Shown in pieces: positions 15,939-24,554 of a DNA stretch of 24,581 nucleotides. How positions within the stretch are numbered: the stretch's first letter is position 1; every line of letters begins with the position of its first letter. Source of the DNA: CAYNYM01 sp049366815 (lineage in GTDB: Bacteria; Desulfobacterota; DSM-4660; Desulfatiglandales; HGW-15); NCBI GenBank assembly GCA_049366815.1, contig JBMNCO010000110.1:1-24581 (forward strand). The letters are read 5' to 3'. A program made the translations under genes and the position numbers. The notes beneath the pieces are model-generated. The model did no database searches, was not told the DNA's origin, and saw nothing but the letters and a program-made list of their open reading frames with translations.

Positions 15939-16910
15939 TTATCCCTTCTCCGCCTCCTCCTCCAGTTCATCCAGTTTGCCCGGATCAGAAACAGCGATGT
16001 CTACCAAGGCCTTGGGGATAGAACTCTGTTCGCACATTATTCGGATATCCTTTTCCACATCAGAAAATTCCAGGATCTCCCGGATGCCTTCGATGTATTC
16101 AAGCATGTCTTCCGGACTGATGTCTTCCAGGGAAGGGCCTGCCGATTCAGCCGCTTTCTCGGCGGCCGCCTCCTCCTCTTTTCTTTTCTTTTCCGCCATC
16201 TCTTCTTCCATGGCTTTCTTTGCTTCATCAATTGATGATTGGTCGATGTCGCCGATTTCTCTGATGATTTCGTCTGATGCGTTTTCTTTGATGAGACGTT
16301 TGATCTTTTCTTCCTCAGAAACGCCTCCCAGGGAGGCGAATATCTTTTGAACCCTCGCTTTTTCGGCGACTTCCGCGTCCATCTTGGATTTTACACTCTT
16401 GTATTCTTCCTCTGATACACTCAGGGCCGCCATAACGGCCTGAGGATCAAACGCTCCTGAGATAAGATAGCGTATTCCCTGTTCCCCGGAGAGCTCCTTG
16501 GCCCTGGCTACCATCAAATCGGTTTTTTTGTTTTTGATAATCTCATCCACATCGGCCCTGTGTTCCGAGGCCAGAAAGGAGGGCCAATCATTACCCAGGG
16601 CGCGAATGGTCCCCATGGCCGTGGCATGGGTGTCCTTGATGTCATCCAGACCCAGCCCGGAAATCGCCCGATCAAAATCCTGCATAAACGGTCGGCCGAC
16701 CCGATTGCGTGCCTTTACCGCCGCCCGTAACTGCAGCCAGTTACCGCCGCTCTTGGACACATTGTAGCCGGTTTCGTCCAGCTCCGCGGCGATCCTGCGT
16801 GAGGTTTCCAGGCCCCTTGCCTCGGAGAAATCCTCATCAGTGTATTTTTGGATCTGCCTTTCGATGAGTATCCATAAAGGTTCTTTTCCCTCAATGCGAT
16901 TTTCCGGCAT
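15939..16910 (-). CDS. Acidic coiled-coil protein of unknown function
   Basis: The 323-residue product starts at the ATG at 16910, because GGAG lies five bases upstream in the AAAGGAGAAATT leader; a further upstream TTG at 16925 would lengthen it by five codons. It is soluble, with no signal peptide or membrane helix. The N-terminal 180 residues are mixed helical (for example GGNWLQLRAAVKARNRVG). Residues about 195-255 are rich in Glu, Lys and Ala and form a long coiled coil. A short acidic domain ends it (LEDISPEDMLEYIEGIREIL, then a tail of Glu). I recognise no family. It is the last minus-strand gene before the hairpin block, and an assembly gap lies just upstream, so its true 5' neighbours are uncertain. 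Confidence 0.75.
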   Translation of the reverse strand: MPENRIEGKEPLWILIERQIQKYTDEDFSEARGLETSRRIAAELDETGYNVSKSGGNWLQLRAAVKARNRVGRPFMQDFDRAISGLGLDDIKDTHATAMGTIRALGNDWPSFLASEHRADVDEIIKNKKTDLMVARAKELSGEQGIRYLISGAFDPQAVMAALSVSEEEYKSVKSKMDAEVAEKARVQKIFASLGGVSEEEKIKRLIKENASDEIIREIGDIDQSSIDEAKKAMEEEMAEKKRKEEEAAAEKAAESAGPSLEDISPEDMLEYIEGIREILEFSDVEKDIRIMCEQSSIPKALVDIAVSDPGKLDELEEEAEKG

Positions 16911-16931
16911 AATTTCTCCTTTCAAAATTAA

Positions 16932-17031
16932 NNNNNNNNNNNNNNNNNNNNNNNNNNNNNNNNNNNNNNNNNNNNNNNNNNNNNNNNNNNNNNNNNNNNN
17001 NNNNNNNNNNNNNNNNNNNNNNNNNNNNNNN
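16932..17031. other. Assembly gap of 100 N
   Basis: Exactly 100 N bases separate the start region of the coiled-coil gene from the stop codon of the dikinase-like gene (TAG at 17033-17035). A run of 100 is a common placeholder for a gap of unknown length, so genes could be missing here. Confidence 0.97.
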
Positions 17032-17032
17032 C

Positions 17033-19576
17033 CTATTTTTGAAAGGTGTAATTCCTTTCAAAAAATTGGTCTACATACCATTCAACCGGTTCTTCATCAA
17101 AGTCGGTCGAATCCAGAAAATTGACGGATCCCAGGAGCCTCCCAAGCATATCGATCTTTTCTTCAAGGGTCCTGCTCAGGTATTTTTTAAAGGTCCCCCT
17201 GACCAGATCCCCCTTTTGTTCGGAACTGAACCCCATCTCCCGAATCACCATAAAGACGAAACGGGCCCGCCGGGAGCGTCTTCCGATATCCGCGGCGCCG
17301 CCTTTGAAGTGAAAGTTGATGTAATTGTCATTGACCCTGGGGCCGCAGTAGGTGTCAAGCGTAGCAAAGTAGTAACCCAGTCGGGCATCGAAATTGAGGT
17401 AATTGCTGCCGATTATGGCATAGTTCGCGGCCATTTGGGAGGCCGGTTCAAGGCGACCCCGGCCTTCCGATTTTCCCGAAGGCTCCTGCACCCAGGCTAC
17501 GCCCCTCAAGTCCATGCCCGTGATGAGTGCCCTGAAGGGGACAGAGGTGATGTTTTCGAACCGGGCCTCCTCTGCCCCCGGAGGAAGGCTCACCCCCTCT
17601 CCCAGGTCAACAATCAGGATTCTCATGGGAAGGTGGGTCCAAAGGGGCACGGCCACGGTCTTTTCACAGTCAAGGTCCTCGCCGATCCGAAACATCTCCT
17701 GCATGGCCATCTCATGGGAAAACCGGATGAGATCATGGATTGTCCTGCAGGCCTCCGGCCTGAAATTTTCCTTTTTGGGATCCGTCAGGGTCAGGGGGAT
17801 AACCCTCTTCAGAGCGGCCTGCACGGTCTTTTCAATGGGGCTTCCCTTCATGGGATTAACCGACCGTTGCCCCTTCATCAGGGCCTCCACGCGGCCCCGG
17901 TACACAACTCTATTGGTGGCATCGACGGTGATCTCCTCGCCGTTGCGAATGGTAACGGTGGATGTCCCCGTGCCCACAAGGGCGGGGATCTGAAATTCCC
18001 GGGCCACCGAGGCCATATGACCTGTGACGCTTCCCACGTCGGTCACAATGGCCCGGATGCGTCCCATGAGGGATACGAGCCGCGGGGAGGTATGGGGGGC
18101 AATCACAACCGCGCCTTCCGGGACACGATGGATCCCGCGTGCATCCATAACCAGATGGGCGATCCCGCAGGCCACACCGTCCGAGGCCGATACCCCTCCC
18201 TCAAGGATGACGGGGTACGCGGTTGAGGCCTCTTCGAGTTCCTCCGGCCCGATCTTGACGTATTTCACTGTCCGTTTAAGCGGGCGTGCCTGCAGGATGA
18301 AGAGTTTACCATCCCGGTCGATGGCCCATTCAATGTCGAGGGCATAGCCGTAGTGGCGTTCCAACCGGAGACCATGGTCTGTTAGCAAACGCACCTCCGA
18401 TTCTTCAAGGCAGAGCCGATTCTGCAGGTCTTTTGGCACAGGTGTCCTCTCGACTCCCCCGGTCGAATCCGTCGTGATTTGGATCTTTTTGGCCACACAC
18501 TGCGAGACCTCGATCTTTCCGCTCTTTTTTTCGATCTGAAAGAAATCTGCGGGCGACGTCCCTTCCACGATGCTGGTGCCTAGTCCCCATCCGGCGCTGA
18601 TCATGATGACGGCATGCCTGCCGTCATTGGGATCGACCGTATACATGACCCCGCTGACCTTGGCATCGATCATCCGGACATAGGCGACGCTCATCACGAC
18701 GTCCTGATCGAGGAATCCCCTTCGACGCCTGTAAAAAATGGCCCTGGGGTTGAAGGTGCTGGACACGACTTCCTTGTAGGCCTCGATGAGGTCTTGCTCC
18801 CGGACATTCAAGAGCGTGGAATATTGGCCCGCGAAGCTTGCTTCCGTGTCCTCACTTGTGGCACTGCTTCTTACAGAGAGGCAAAGATCCCGGCCGATCC
18901 TTTGCTTGAGTGCGTAGACCTCCCCGATAATCGCACTTTCCAATTCAGGGGGAACATCCGCCTTTAGGATGGATGAGCGGATCTCATCGCTGACCGGCAT
19001 TAGGCTTTCCGCATTGTTGACGTTGAGGTTTCGAAGCTTTTCCTCTATTCTTTCAGTGAGATGATTATGATCGAGAAACTGCTGGCAGGCGTAAGCCGTG
19101 ACGGCGAAGCCCTGGGGTACCGGGGAATTGGCCCGGTTATAGATCTCACCCAGATTGGCGGCCTTCCCGCCTACATCACCGATGTTTTCCAAGCTGAGGC
19201 GCTCAAAGGGCATCACGAGGCTCGCCTCCTCGAATCTCCTTTTTCGTCTGAGTTCTGCGAAGACGGATTCCGAGATCTTTTCTGCGGAACAGACAAGCTT
19301 CGGATACTTGACTCGGGAAAGGGCATTGACGTTTTCCACGATGTAGAAGGTCTCCCCCATCAGCAGTTCCGTCTGCATCAGGACATAGGCAAAGGAAAAG
19401 GGTTCGTTTTTGTAGATGATCTGCTCCAAATCCGAGAGCATCTCCAAGGCCCTGTTGTTCGAGGCCAGGAGCTTCCTGAAAAAAAGATATTTTTCTTGAA
19501 GGCCCTTTGCCTCAAGCCTTGCGAGTGCGTCATTCGGAATCTTCTCTGTTTGAAAATCACTTTCCTTCATAATCAT
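17033..19576 (-). CDS. PEP-synthase/pyruvate phosphate dikinase-like protein with non-standard C-terminal domain
   Basis: This 847-residue cytoplasmic protein has the first two thirds of a phosphoenolpyruvate synthase-type phosphotransferase. After a helical N-terminal part (1-120) comes the ATP-grasp PPDK_N domain at about 130-435. It shows GDVGGKAANLGE, SVRSSATSEDT at 234-244, SGVMYTVDPNDG and DIEWAIDRDGKLFILQARP. The swivelling phosphohistidine domain spans about 480-565 and contains TDVGSVTGHMASVAREFQIP, so His520 should carry the phosphate. The usual PEP/pyruvate TIM-barrel domain, with its late catalytic Cys, does not follow. Instead about 280 residues (565-847) of unrecognised sequence contain YCGPRVNDNYINFHFKGG. 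The substrate accepting the phosphate is therefore unknown; it need not be pyruvate. The start at 19576 (or ATG at 19570) has AGGG nine bases upstream. The stop is two bases from the gap. It follows the two ABC genes on the same strand. Confidence 0.88.
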   Translation of the reverse strand: MIMKESDFQTEKIPNDALARLEAKGLQEKYLFFRKLLASNNRALEMLSDLEQIIYKNEPFSFAYVLMQTELLMGETFYIVENVNALSRVKYPKLVCSAEKISESVFAELRRKRRFEEASLVMPFERLSLENIGDVGGKAANLGEIYNRANSPVPQGFAVTAYACQQFLDHNHLTERIEEKLRNLNVNNAESLMPVSDEIRSSILKADVPPELESAIIGEVYALKQRIGRDLCLSVRSSATSEDTEASFAGQYSTLLNVREQDLIEAYKEVVSSTFNPRAIFYRRRRGFLDQDVVMSVAYVRMIDAKVSGVMYTVDPNDGRHAVIMISAGWGLGTSIVEGTSPADFFQIEKKSGKIEVSQCVAKKIQITTDSTGGVERTPVPKDLQNRLCLEESEVRLLTDHGLRLERHYGYALDIEWAIDRDGKLFILQARPLKRTVKYVKIGPEELEEASTAYPVILEGGVSASDGVACGIAHLVMDARGIHRVPEGAVVIAPHTSPRLVSLMGRIRAIVTDVGSVTGHMASVAREFQIPALVGTGTSTVTIRNGEEITVDATNRVVYRGRVEALMKGQRSVNPMKGSPIEKTVQAALKRVIPLTLTDPKKENFRPEACRTIHDLIRFSHEMAMQEMFRIGEDLDCEKTVAVPLWTHLPMRILIVDLGEGVSLPPGAEEARFENITSVPFRALITGMDLRGVAWVQEPSGKSEGRGRLEPASQMAANYAIIGSNYLNFDARLGYYFATLDTYCGPRVNDNYINFHFKGGAADIGRRSRRARFVFMVIREMGFSSEQKGDLVRGTFKKYLSRTLEEKIDMLGRLLGSVNFLDSTDFDEEPVEWYVDQFFERNYTFQK

Positions 19577-19661
19577 TCACACATGCCCTGCCCTCCTCGG
19601 AGAAGCAGATTCAATATTGGAAAAAGATGAGTCTGTTCCATGCCCACGGGGCCTCAGGTCC

Positions 19662-21797
19662 TCACAGAAAGGGGCCGTCCCCGCCGTTGGTTTTACGAAA
19701 TTGGCTGAGCTTGTAGTAAATACCTCCCAGGGCCATGAGTTCATCATGGGTCCCCTGCTCCCGAATCTTGCCATGATGCATGACCAGTATCCGGTCGGCC
19801 TTGCGGATGGTCGAGAGCCGGTGCGCAACGACCAGGGTGGTCCGTTTTTTTGTCATACGGAAAATGGCCTCCTGGATGAGGCGTTCGGTTTCTGGGTCCA
19901 CGCTGGAGGTGGCCTCATCGAGGATCAGGACTTTGGGGTCACAGGCGAGGGCCCGGGCAAAGGACAGGAGTTGCCGCTGCCCGGCCGAGAGGTTGGAGCC
20001 CCATTCCCCCATCTCCTGTTGCAGACCCCGGGGCAGCCTTTTGATAAAACCACCCGCATTGGCATCCTGAATAGCCCTTTCCGTAGCCTCGTCGGTGATA
20101 CGTCCATTGCCCAAAGAAATGTTGTCTACAAGACTTCCGGAAAAGATAAAGACATCCTGCATGACAAGCGCTATTCGGGATCGCAGTTCTTTCTTCGACC
20201 AGTCCCGGATATCAACCCCGTCCAGGAGCACCTGTCCCCTCACCGGATCATAAAACCGCTCGATAAGATTGACGATGGTGGTCTTCCCCTCGCCGGTCGG
20301 GCCCACGATGGCCACCATCTCTCCCGGCTTCACCTCAAAGGAGATCCCATCGAGAACCGGGTGATCCTTGTGATATGCAAACGAGACATCCCTAAACTGA
20401 AGGTGCCCTGTGACCTCCTTTGGCAGCCTGGGACGCTCCGGTTCAGGAATTTCCTCCCTGTGATCCATGAATTCCATGATGCGCTCCGTGGAGGCCATGG
20501 CTGACTGCATGATGTTGTACTTTTCGGAAATGTCCCGGATCGGTTTAAAGAACATCTGAATATAGCTTATAAAGGCGACAAGGGATCCGAGGGTCAACTG
20601 CTCGCTGATTACCTTTCCCCCGCCGTGCCAGATGAGAAGGGCCACAGCAATGGCCGAGAAAAGTTCCATCACAGGCATGAACACGGCGAAGACCCGAATC
20701 TGTTTCATGCCCGCCAGGTAGTTGTCATGACTGATCTTCGTGAAGGTCTTCATCTGGAAATCTTCCCGGGCGAAGAGCTGGATGATACGCATGCCCGTGA
20801 TCCGCTCCTGAAGGAAGGCGTTGATCTTGCCAACCGTGGCACGAAGCTCTCTAAAGGCCTCCCTGGCAAGGTTGCTGAAAAGCAGCGTCATGCCAAAGAT
20901 GACGGGGAGGAGCGCAAAGCAAACCAGAGCCAGTCGCCAGTTGAGATAAAGGAGGACCACGAGGATGCCCGTCAGGATAAATATGTCCTTGAAAACGGTG
21001 ATGATGACGGATTTGAACATCTCGTTCAGGTTTTCAATGTCGTTTGTCACCCGGGTCACCAGTTGCCCAACGGGATGGCGATCAAAAAAACTCACACCCT
21101 GCGACTGCATTCGATCGAACAATCGGAGCCGTATGTCCAGCATGATGTTCTGTCCGGTCCGCTCGAGCAGGTAGTATTCCCCATGGCCCAGGGCAAAGGA
21201 GATCATAAGGAAGACGAGCAGGACCACGGTCACCAAGGCGAGACCCTTGATGTCCTCAGCCCTCACGGCCAGGACACCCTCCGAGCTCAGGGATCCAAGG
21301 GCCTCAATGGGAACAACGACAGAGCCGTCCTCCATGGTCATGTCCTTCACATCAGGTCCACCGGGATAAAATCGATCCCAAATTTCAGGAGAGACCTTGT
21401 AAAACCGCATCTCCGATACGATCCCTCGCTCTTTGTAATCATGAATCAGGGCGGGATCCATTTTTCGGAGATCCGTTTGATGAATCAGGCCCTTTTCGTT
21501 TTCTCCAGCGGCCTTTTCCACCTGACGGCCGTATCGTTCCATGAAGTCTCGGCTCGCGTTCTTGTCCATGAGGGATAAATCGATCTTGTGCCAAGAGGCC
21601 AGAATGTATCGGTCTATGGCGATCTTGGAGAAATAGGGGAGGGCCAGTTCCAGGATCGTTATCATGACGGTGAGCAAAAGGGCCAGAAGGATGATCTTTT
21701 TGTAGGGAAGGGCATAGGGGACCAGCCGCTTCAGGAGCCTGAAGTTGTAAGGTTTGCCCAGTCGGCCTTCTTCCATGTAAACGTAAGGACCGTGCAT
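19662..21797 (-). CDS. ABC half-exporter, BmrD-like, with large extracytoplasmic insertion
   Basis: This 711-residue inner-membrane half-transporter has six TM helices (about 33-425) fused to an NBD (about 470-705). It has Walker A GPTGEGKT (499-506) with Glu in place of the usual Ser/Ala, signature LSAGQ (603-607) instead of LSGGQ, and Walker B LILDE with catalytic Glu628. The Q-loop is MQDVF and the H-loop is His659. Between TM1 and TM2 lies an extra domain of about 115 residues (70-185). The same insertion is known in BmrD of Bacillus BmrCD and marks this subfamily. The gene is downstream of the other half-transporter with 109 bp between them. It supplies the intact Walker B Glu of the catalytic site. 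Substrate could be lipids, lipopolysaccharide or drugs. The ATG at 21797 has AAGGGTGG about thirteen bases upstream, a long distance; ATG at 21776 is the alternative. Confidence 0.93.
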   Translation of the reverse strand: MHGPYVYMEEGRLGKPYNFRLLKRLVPYALPYKKIILLALLLTVMITILELALPYFSKIAIDRYILASWHKIDLSLMDKNASRDFMERYGRQVEKAAGENEKGLIHQTDLRKMDPALIHDYKERGIVSEMRFYKVSPEIWDRFYPGGPDVKDMTMEDGSVVVPIEALGSLSSEGVLAVRAEDIKGLALVTVVLLVFLMISFALGHGEYYLLERTGQNIMLDIRLRLFDRMQSQGVSFFDRHPVGQLVTRVTNDIENLNEMFKSVIITVFKDIFILTGILVVLLYLNWRLALVCFALLPVIFGMTLLFSNLAREAFRELRATVGKINAFLQERITGMRIIQLFAREDFQMKTFTKISHDNYLAGMKQIRVFAVFMPVMELFSAIAVALLIWHGGGKVISEQLTLGSLVAFISYIQMFFKPIRDISEKYNIMQSAMASTERIMEFMDHREEIPEPERPRLPKEVTGHLQFRDVSFAYHKDHPVLDGISFEVKPGEMVAIVGPTGEGKTTIVNLIERFYDPVRGQVLLDGVDIRDWSKKELRSRIALVMQDVFIFSGSLVDNISLGNGRITDEATERAIQDANAGGFIKRLPRGLQQEMGEWGSNLSAGQRQLLSFARALACDPKVLILDEATSSVDPETERLIQEAIFRMTKKRTTLVVAHRLSTIRKADRILVMHHGKIREQGTHDELMALGGIYYKLSQFRKTNGGDGPFL

Positions 21798-21906
21798 AAC
21801 GGTTTAGACCACCCTTCTTGTTGAAAACAGCGTGTTCATGCCCTTCAGCCTGCAGCAGGGCCTCCACCCGGGGTCCATAACCCGCCCCCGCCCGCGTAGG
21901 CCCCTC

Positions 21907-23682
21907 TCACATCTCCAATTCCTTGGCCAGGAGTTGTCGTTCATAGAGCCTGGCATATGCGGTTCCCCTCTTTATCAGGGCGTCATGGTCACCGGTCTCG
22001 ACAATCGCCCCCCTCTCAAGGACCACAATTCTGTCCGCCCTGCTGATCGTTGAAAGTCTGTGCGACACGATCAGGTTGGTCTTTTCGTTCCTCGCCCCCA
22101 GGATATCATTGAGAATCTCTTCCTCCGTCCTGGTGTCGACCATGGAGAGGGCATCGTCCAGGATCAGGATGGGCGGATCGGCGAGAATGGCCCGCGCGAT
22201 TGAAACACGCTGCCTCTGTCCGCCCGAAAGGGTAATGCCCCTCTCGCCCAGCAAGGTATCCACGCCGTTTTCGAGTTGCTGAATCTCTTCGATAAGCTGG
22301 GCTGTCTTCAGGGCCGCAAAAAGGATTTCGTCGGAGATCCCTGTCCTGCCGAAGATGACGTTGTTTCGGACCGTATCCGAAAAGATGACCGCTTCCTGAG
22401 TGGCAAAACCAATGGCCTTTCTGAGGGTCTTCAGGGGAATTTCATGGATATCCCTGCCGTCAAGGAAGACCCTGCCCTTGGGGACGTTGTGAAAACGGGC
22501 GAGCGCGTGGAAGAGACTGGTCTTTCCGGATCCTATCCGGCCGACGACGGAAACCGTCTGGCCGGCCTTCACCGTCAGGTTGATGCCCTTTATGGCCTCA
22601 TCGGTCTGTCCCGGGTACCTCACGCGTAAGTCTATGAACTCGATGCCTCCGCGGATCGGGATATTTCCCTTTGCCTCTGCTGTGTCGGTGATTTCCGGAA
22701 TTTCCTCCAAGATGCCGTTGATCCGTCTCATGGAGGTGGCTCCCCTCTGGATCATGTTGGTGACCCAACCCAGTGCCATCATGGGCCAGGCAAGGAGGTT
22801 GAGATAGCTGATAAAGGCCACGAAATCCCCGGTTGTGATGTGCCCGAGGATGGTCAAGCGCCCCCCCAGACCGATAACAACAGCCAGCCCGAGATTCGTA
22901 AAAATGGTGATCATCGGGATGAATATGGCAAAGGTCCTGGCCAACTTCATGTTCTCGGACACATATTTCCTTCCCGTACCTTCCACTTTCCCGTACTGCC
23001 AGGACTCCCTGGAATAGGCCTTGACGACCCTGATGCCGGCAAAGGCCTCCCGGACCCCTTCCGTCAGGTCCGAAAAGGTCCTTTGAACCCTTTCAAAGCC
23101 GCTTGCTATGCGACGGCTCATGACCTTCGACAGAACAATGATTATGGGGGCGGGGATCAGGGATAAGAGAGTCAGGACAGGACTGATGCTCAGCATGAAC
23201 CCGATGGCCGCCATACCGAGAACGATTCCATCCGTCAAGGCCACCAGCCCCATGCCCGTTGCCATTCGGATGGCGTTGATATCGTTGATGGTCCTGGCCA
23301 TGAGGTCCCCGGTTTTCGTCCGCTGATAAAAGGCCATGGAAAGGGTTTGCAGGTGACTGTAGAGTCTGTTTCTCAGGCCTTCTTCTATTTTTCTCGAAAG
23401 ACCCAGGAGAAGGTACCGCCAAAGATATCGCAGAAAAGCCATACCCAGGGCAATGGCCGCAATCAGGGCGGCGTAGCGGAGCAAGATACCGCCGGTCGCC
23501 TTGCCCACCGTCAGGATGTCAATGGCCCTCTTTATGACGAGGGGAATCAGGAGCTGAAGAAAATCCACTGCGAGAAGGCTGATGAGACCCAGGACCAAGG
23601 ACCAGAGGTTTTTTTTGAAATATTCTGTGACCGGCTGGAAATTTCTTCGGATGTCAGAAAAAGGGAATCGAAACACTTTCAT
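21907..23682 (-). CDS. ABC half-exporter, BmrC-like, with degenerate Walker B
   Basis: This inner-membrane half-transporter has six TM helices followed by an NBD and is the partner of the following gene. Numbers below count from an upstream TTG at 23751; the ATG at 23682 (residue 24) is preferred because MKVFRFPFSD is the usual short N-terminus. Neither has a good ribosome-binding site. NBD motifs are Walker A GRIGSGKT (404-411), signature LSGGQ (508-512) and H-loop His564. Walker B reads LILDD, so Asp533 replaces the catalytic Glu. Combined with the partner, one ATP site is complete (partner Walker A/B plus this LSGGQ) and the other is degenerate (this Walker B plus partner LSAGQ), the arrangement of heterodimeric exporters such as BmrCD and TmrAB. 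A role in lipid, LPS or drug export is inferred only from the family. Confidence 0.92.
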   Translation of the reverse strand: MKVFRFPFSDIRRNFQPVTEYFKKNLWSLVLGLISLLAVDFLQLLIPLVIKRAIDILTVGKATGGILLRYAALIAAIALGMAFLRYLWRYLLLGLSRKIEEGLRNRLYSHLQTLSMAFYQRTKTGDLMARTINDINAIRMATGMGLVALTDGIVLGMAAIGFMLSISPVLTLLSLIPAPIIIVLSKVMSRRIASGFERVQRTFSDLTEGVREAFAGIRVVKAYSRESWQYGKVEGTGRKYVSENMKLARTFAIFIPMITIFTNLGLAVVIGLGGRLTILGHITTGDFVAFISYLNLLAWPMMALGWVTNMIQRGATSMRRINGILEEIPEITDTAEAKGNIPIRGGIEFIDLRVRYPGQTDEAIKGINLTVKAGQTVSVVGRIGSGKTSLFHALARFHNVPKGRVFLDGRDIHEIPLKTLRKAIGFATQEAVIFSDTVRNNVIFGRTGISDEILFAALKTAQLIEEIQQLENGVDTLLGERGITLSGGQRQRVSIARAILADPPILILDDALSMVDTRTEEEILNDILGARNEKTNLIVSHRLSTISRADRIVVLERGAIVETGDHDALIKRGTAYARLYERQLLAKELEM

Positions 23683-23870
23683 GAAAATGAAATACTTAAA
23701 GAGAGCGACCGATGTCAACACAATAAAATTTCTCTGATATATGAAACGCAAAGAGGGGCCACGGCATGGCTTTATCGGGCACTTCTGCCTTGCATCTTTC
23801 TTCGAATTCCGCTAGGTTCGTGCCACTTTTTTCCTTTAAAGGGGGCTCAAGGATCTGATGCTCCTCCCTA

Positions 23871-23891
23871 GGGACGGGGTAGCCCCGACCC
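23871..23891. other. GC-rich hairpin upstream of the LysE-family gene
   Basis: CGGGG and CCCCG pair around a three-base loop TAG, extended by GGG/CCC across an A-A mismatch. CCTTTTC follows. It lies about 48 bases before the ATG. It might act as a leader hairpin or weak terminator, but the T-run has only four T residues. Confidence 0.3.
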
Positions 23892-23939
23892 CCTTTTCAA
23901 CAGCGGATATTTTTCGGATACAAGGATCGTTTAACCAAA

Positions 23940-24554
23940 ATGCTGTTCTATTTTCTTCAGGGTGCAACCCTCGCCGTCTCTGCAGCCATCATGCCCGGGC
24001 CCTATCAGGCCTATTTGCTTTCACAAGCCCTCAGGCACGGGTGGAAGCGCGCCCTGCCGGCGGCCTTTGCGCCCCTGGCCACGGACGGGTTCATTATCGC
24101 AATGGTCCTGTTCGTCCTTACCCGAACTCCACAGGCCGTCCTGGAAATGCTTCGGGTTGCAGGGGGCTTTTTCATCCTCTATCTGGCCATAGGCATCTTT
24201 ATGACCTTCGGACGTGCAAAAGAGGTCCTGACACCCCCGGAGAATGCCGCCCGGCAGACTTTTATCAACGCCTTCATCATAAATGTGCTGAATCCTAATC
24301 CCTATATTTTCTGGGGTGTGGTCGGAGGCCCCATTATCCTGACCGGATGGCGAACATCCCCCGGCCTTGGAATCATTTTTCTCGCAGGGTTTTATGGGAC
24401 ATTCATCTGCAGCCTGGCCGCCCTGATCATCATGTTTGCCTCAGCCGGACGGCTGGACCCCAAGGTGAATCGCGTATTGGGTTGCGGGGCCGCCCTGGCC
24501 CTGGTCGCCTTCGGCCTCTATCAGATAGTGACAGGCCTGAAGGCCGTGTTTTAG
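23940..24554 (+). CDS. LysE/RhtB family amino-acid exporter
   Basis: This is a 204-residue inner-membrane protein with six hydrophobic helices, the normal length for LysE-type exporters (about 200-235). The N-terminal PGP at residues 19-21 (in AAIMPGPYQAYL), the family hallmark, lies in TM1. FINAFIINVLNPNPYIFWGVVGGP at about 107-130 matches the conserved central NP-containing loop of the family. Members export amino acids such as lysine, homoserine or threonine; this substrate is not predictable. The ATG at 23940 has only an AAGGAT about thirteen bases upstream, so the ribosome-binding site is weak. The gene is divergent from the BmrC-like transporter gene, with a 188-bp intergenic region after the TTG at 23751. 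Confidence 0.88.
   Translation: MLFYFLQGATLAVSAAIMPGPYQAYLLSQALRHGWKRALPAAFAPLATDGFIIAMVLFVLTRTPQAVLEMLRVAGGFFILYLAIGIFMTFGRAKEVLTPPENAARQTFINAFIINVLNPNPYIFWGVVGGPIILTGWRTSPGLGIIFLAGFYGTFICSLAALIIMFASAGRLDPKVNRVLGCGAALALVAFGLYQIVTGLKAVF

Noticed and set aside
15698..16021. 107-codon plus-strand frame across the hairpin block
   Set aside because: It crosses strong hairpins, has no ribosome-binding site and runs into the end of the opposite-strand gene, so it is more likely chance in GC-rich DNA.
17039..18226. 395-codon plus-strand frame inside the dikinase-like gene
   Set aside because: It is antisense to a gene with clear catalytic motifs and has no features of its own.
23690..23718. TTGACA upstream of the BmrC-like gene that could drive a leaderless transcript from the ATG at 23682
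   Set aside because: The -35 hexamer is perfect, but at 17 bases the -10 position reads GTATTT, a poor match, and better -10 matches give wrong spacing.
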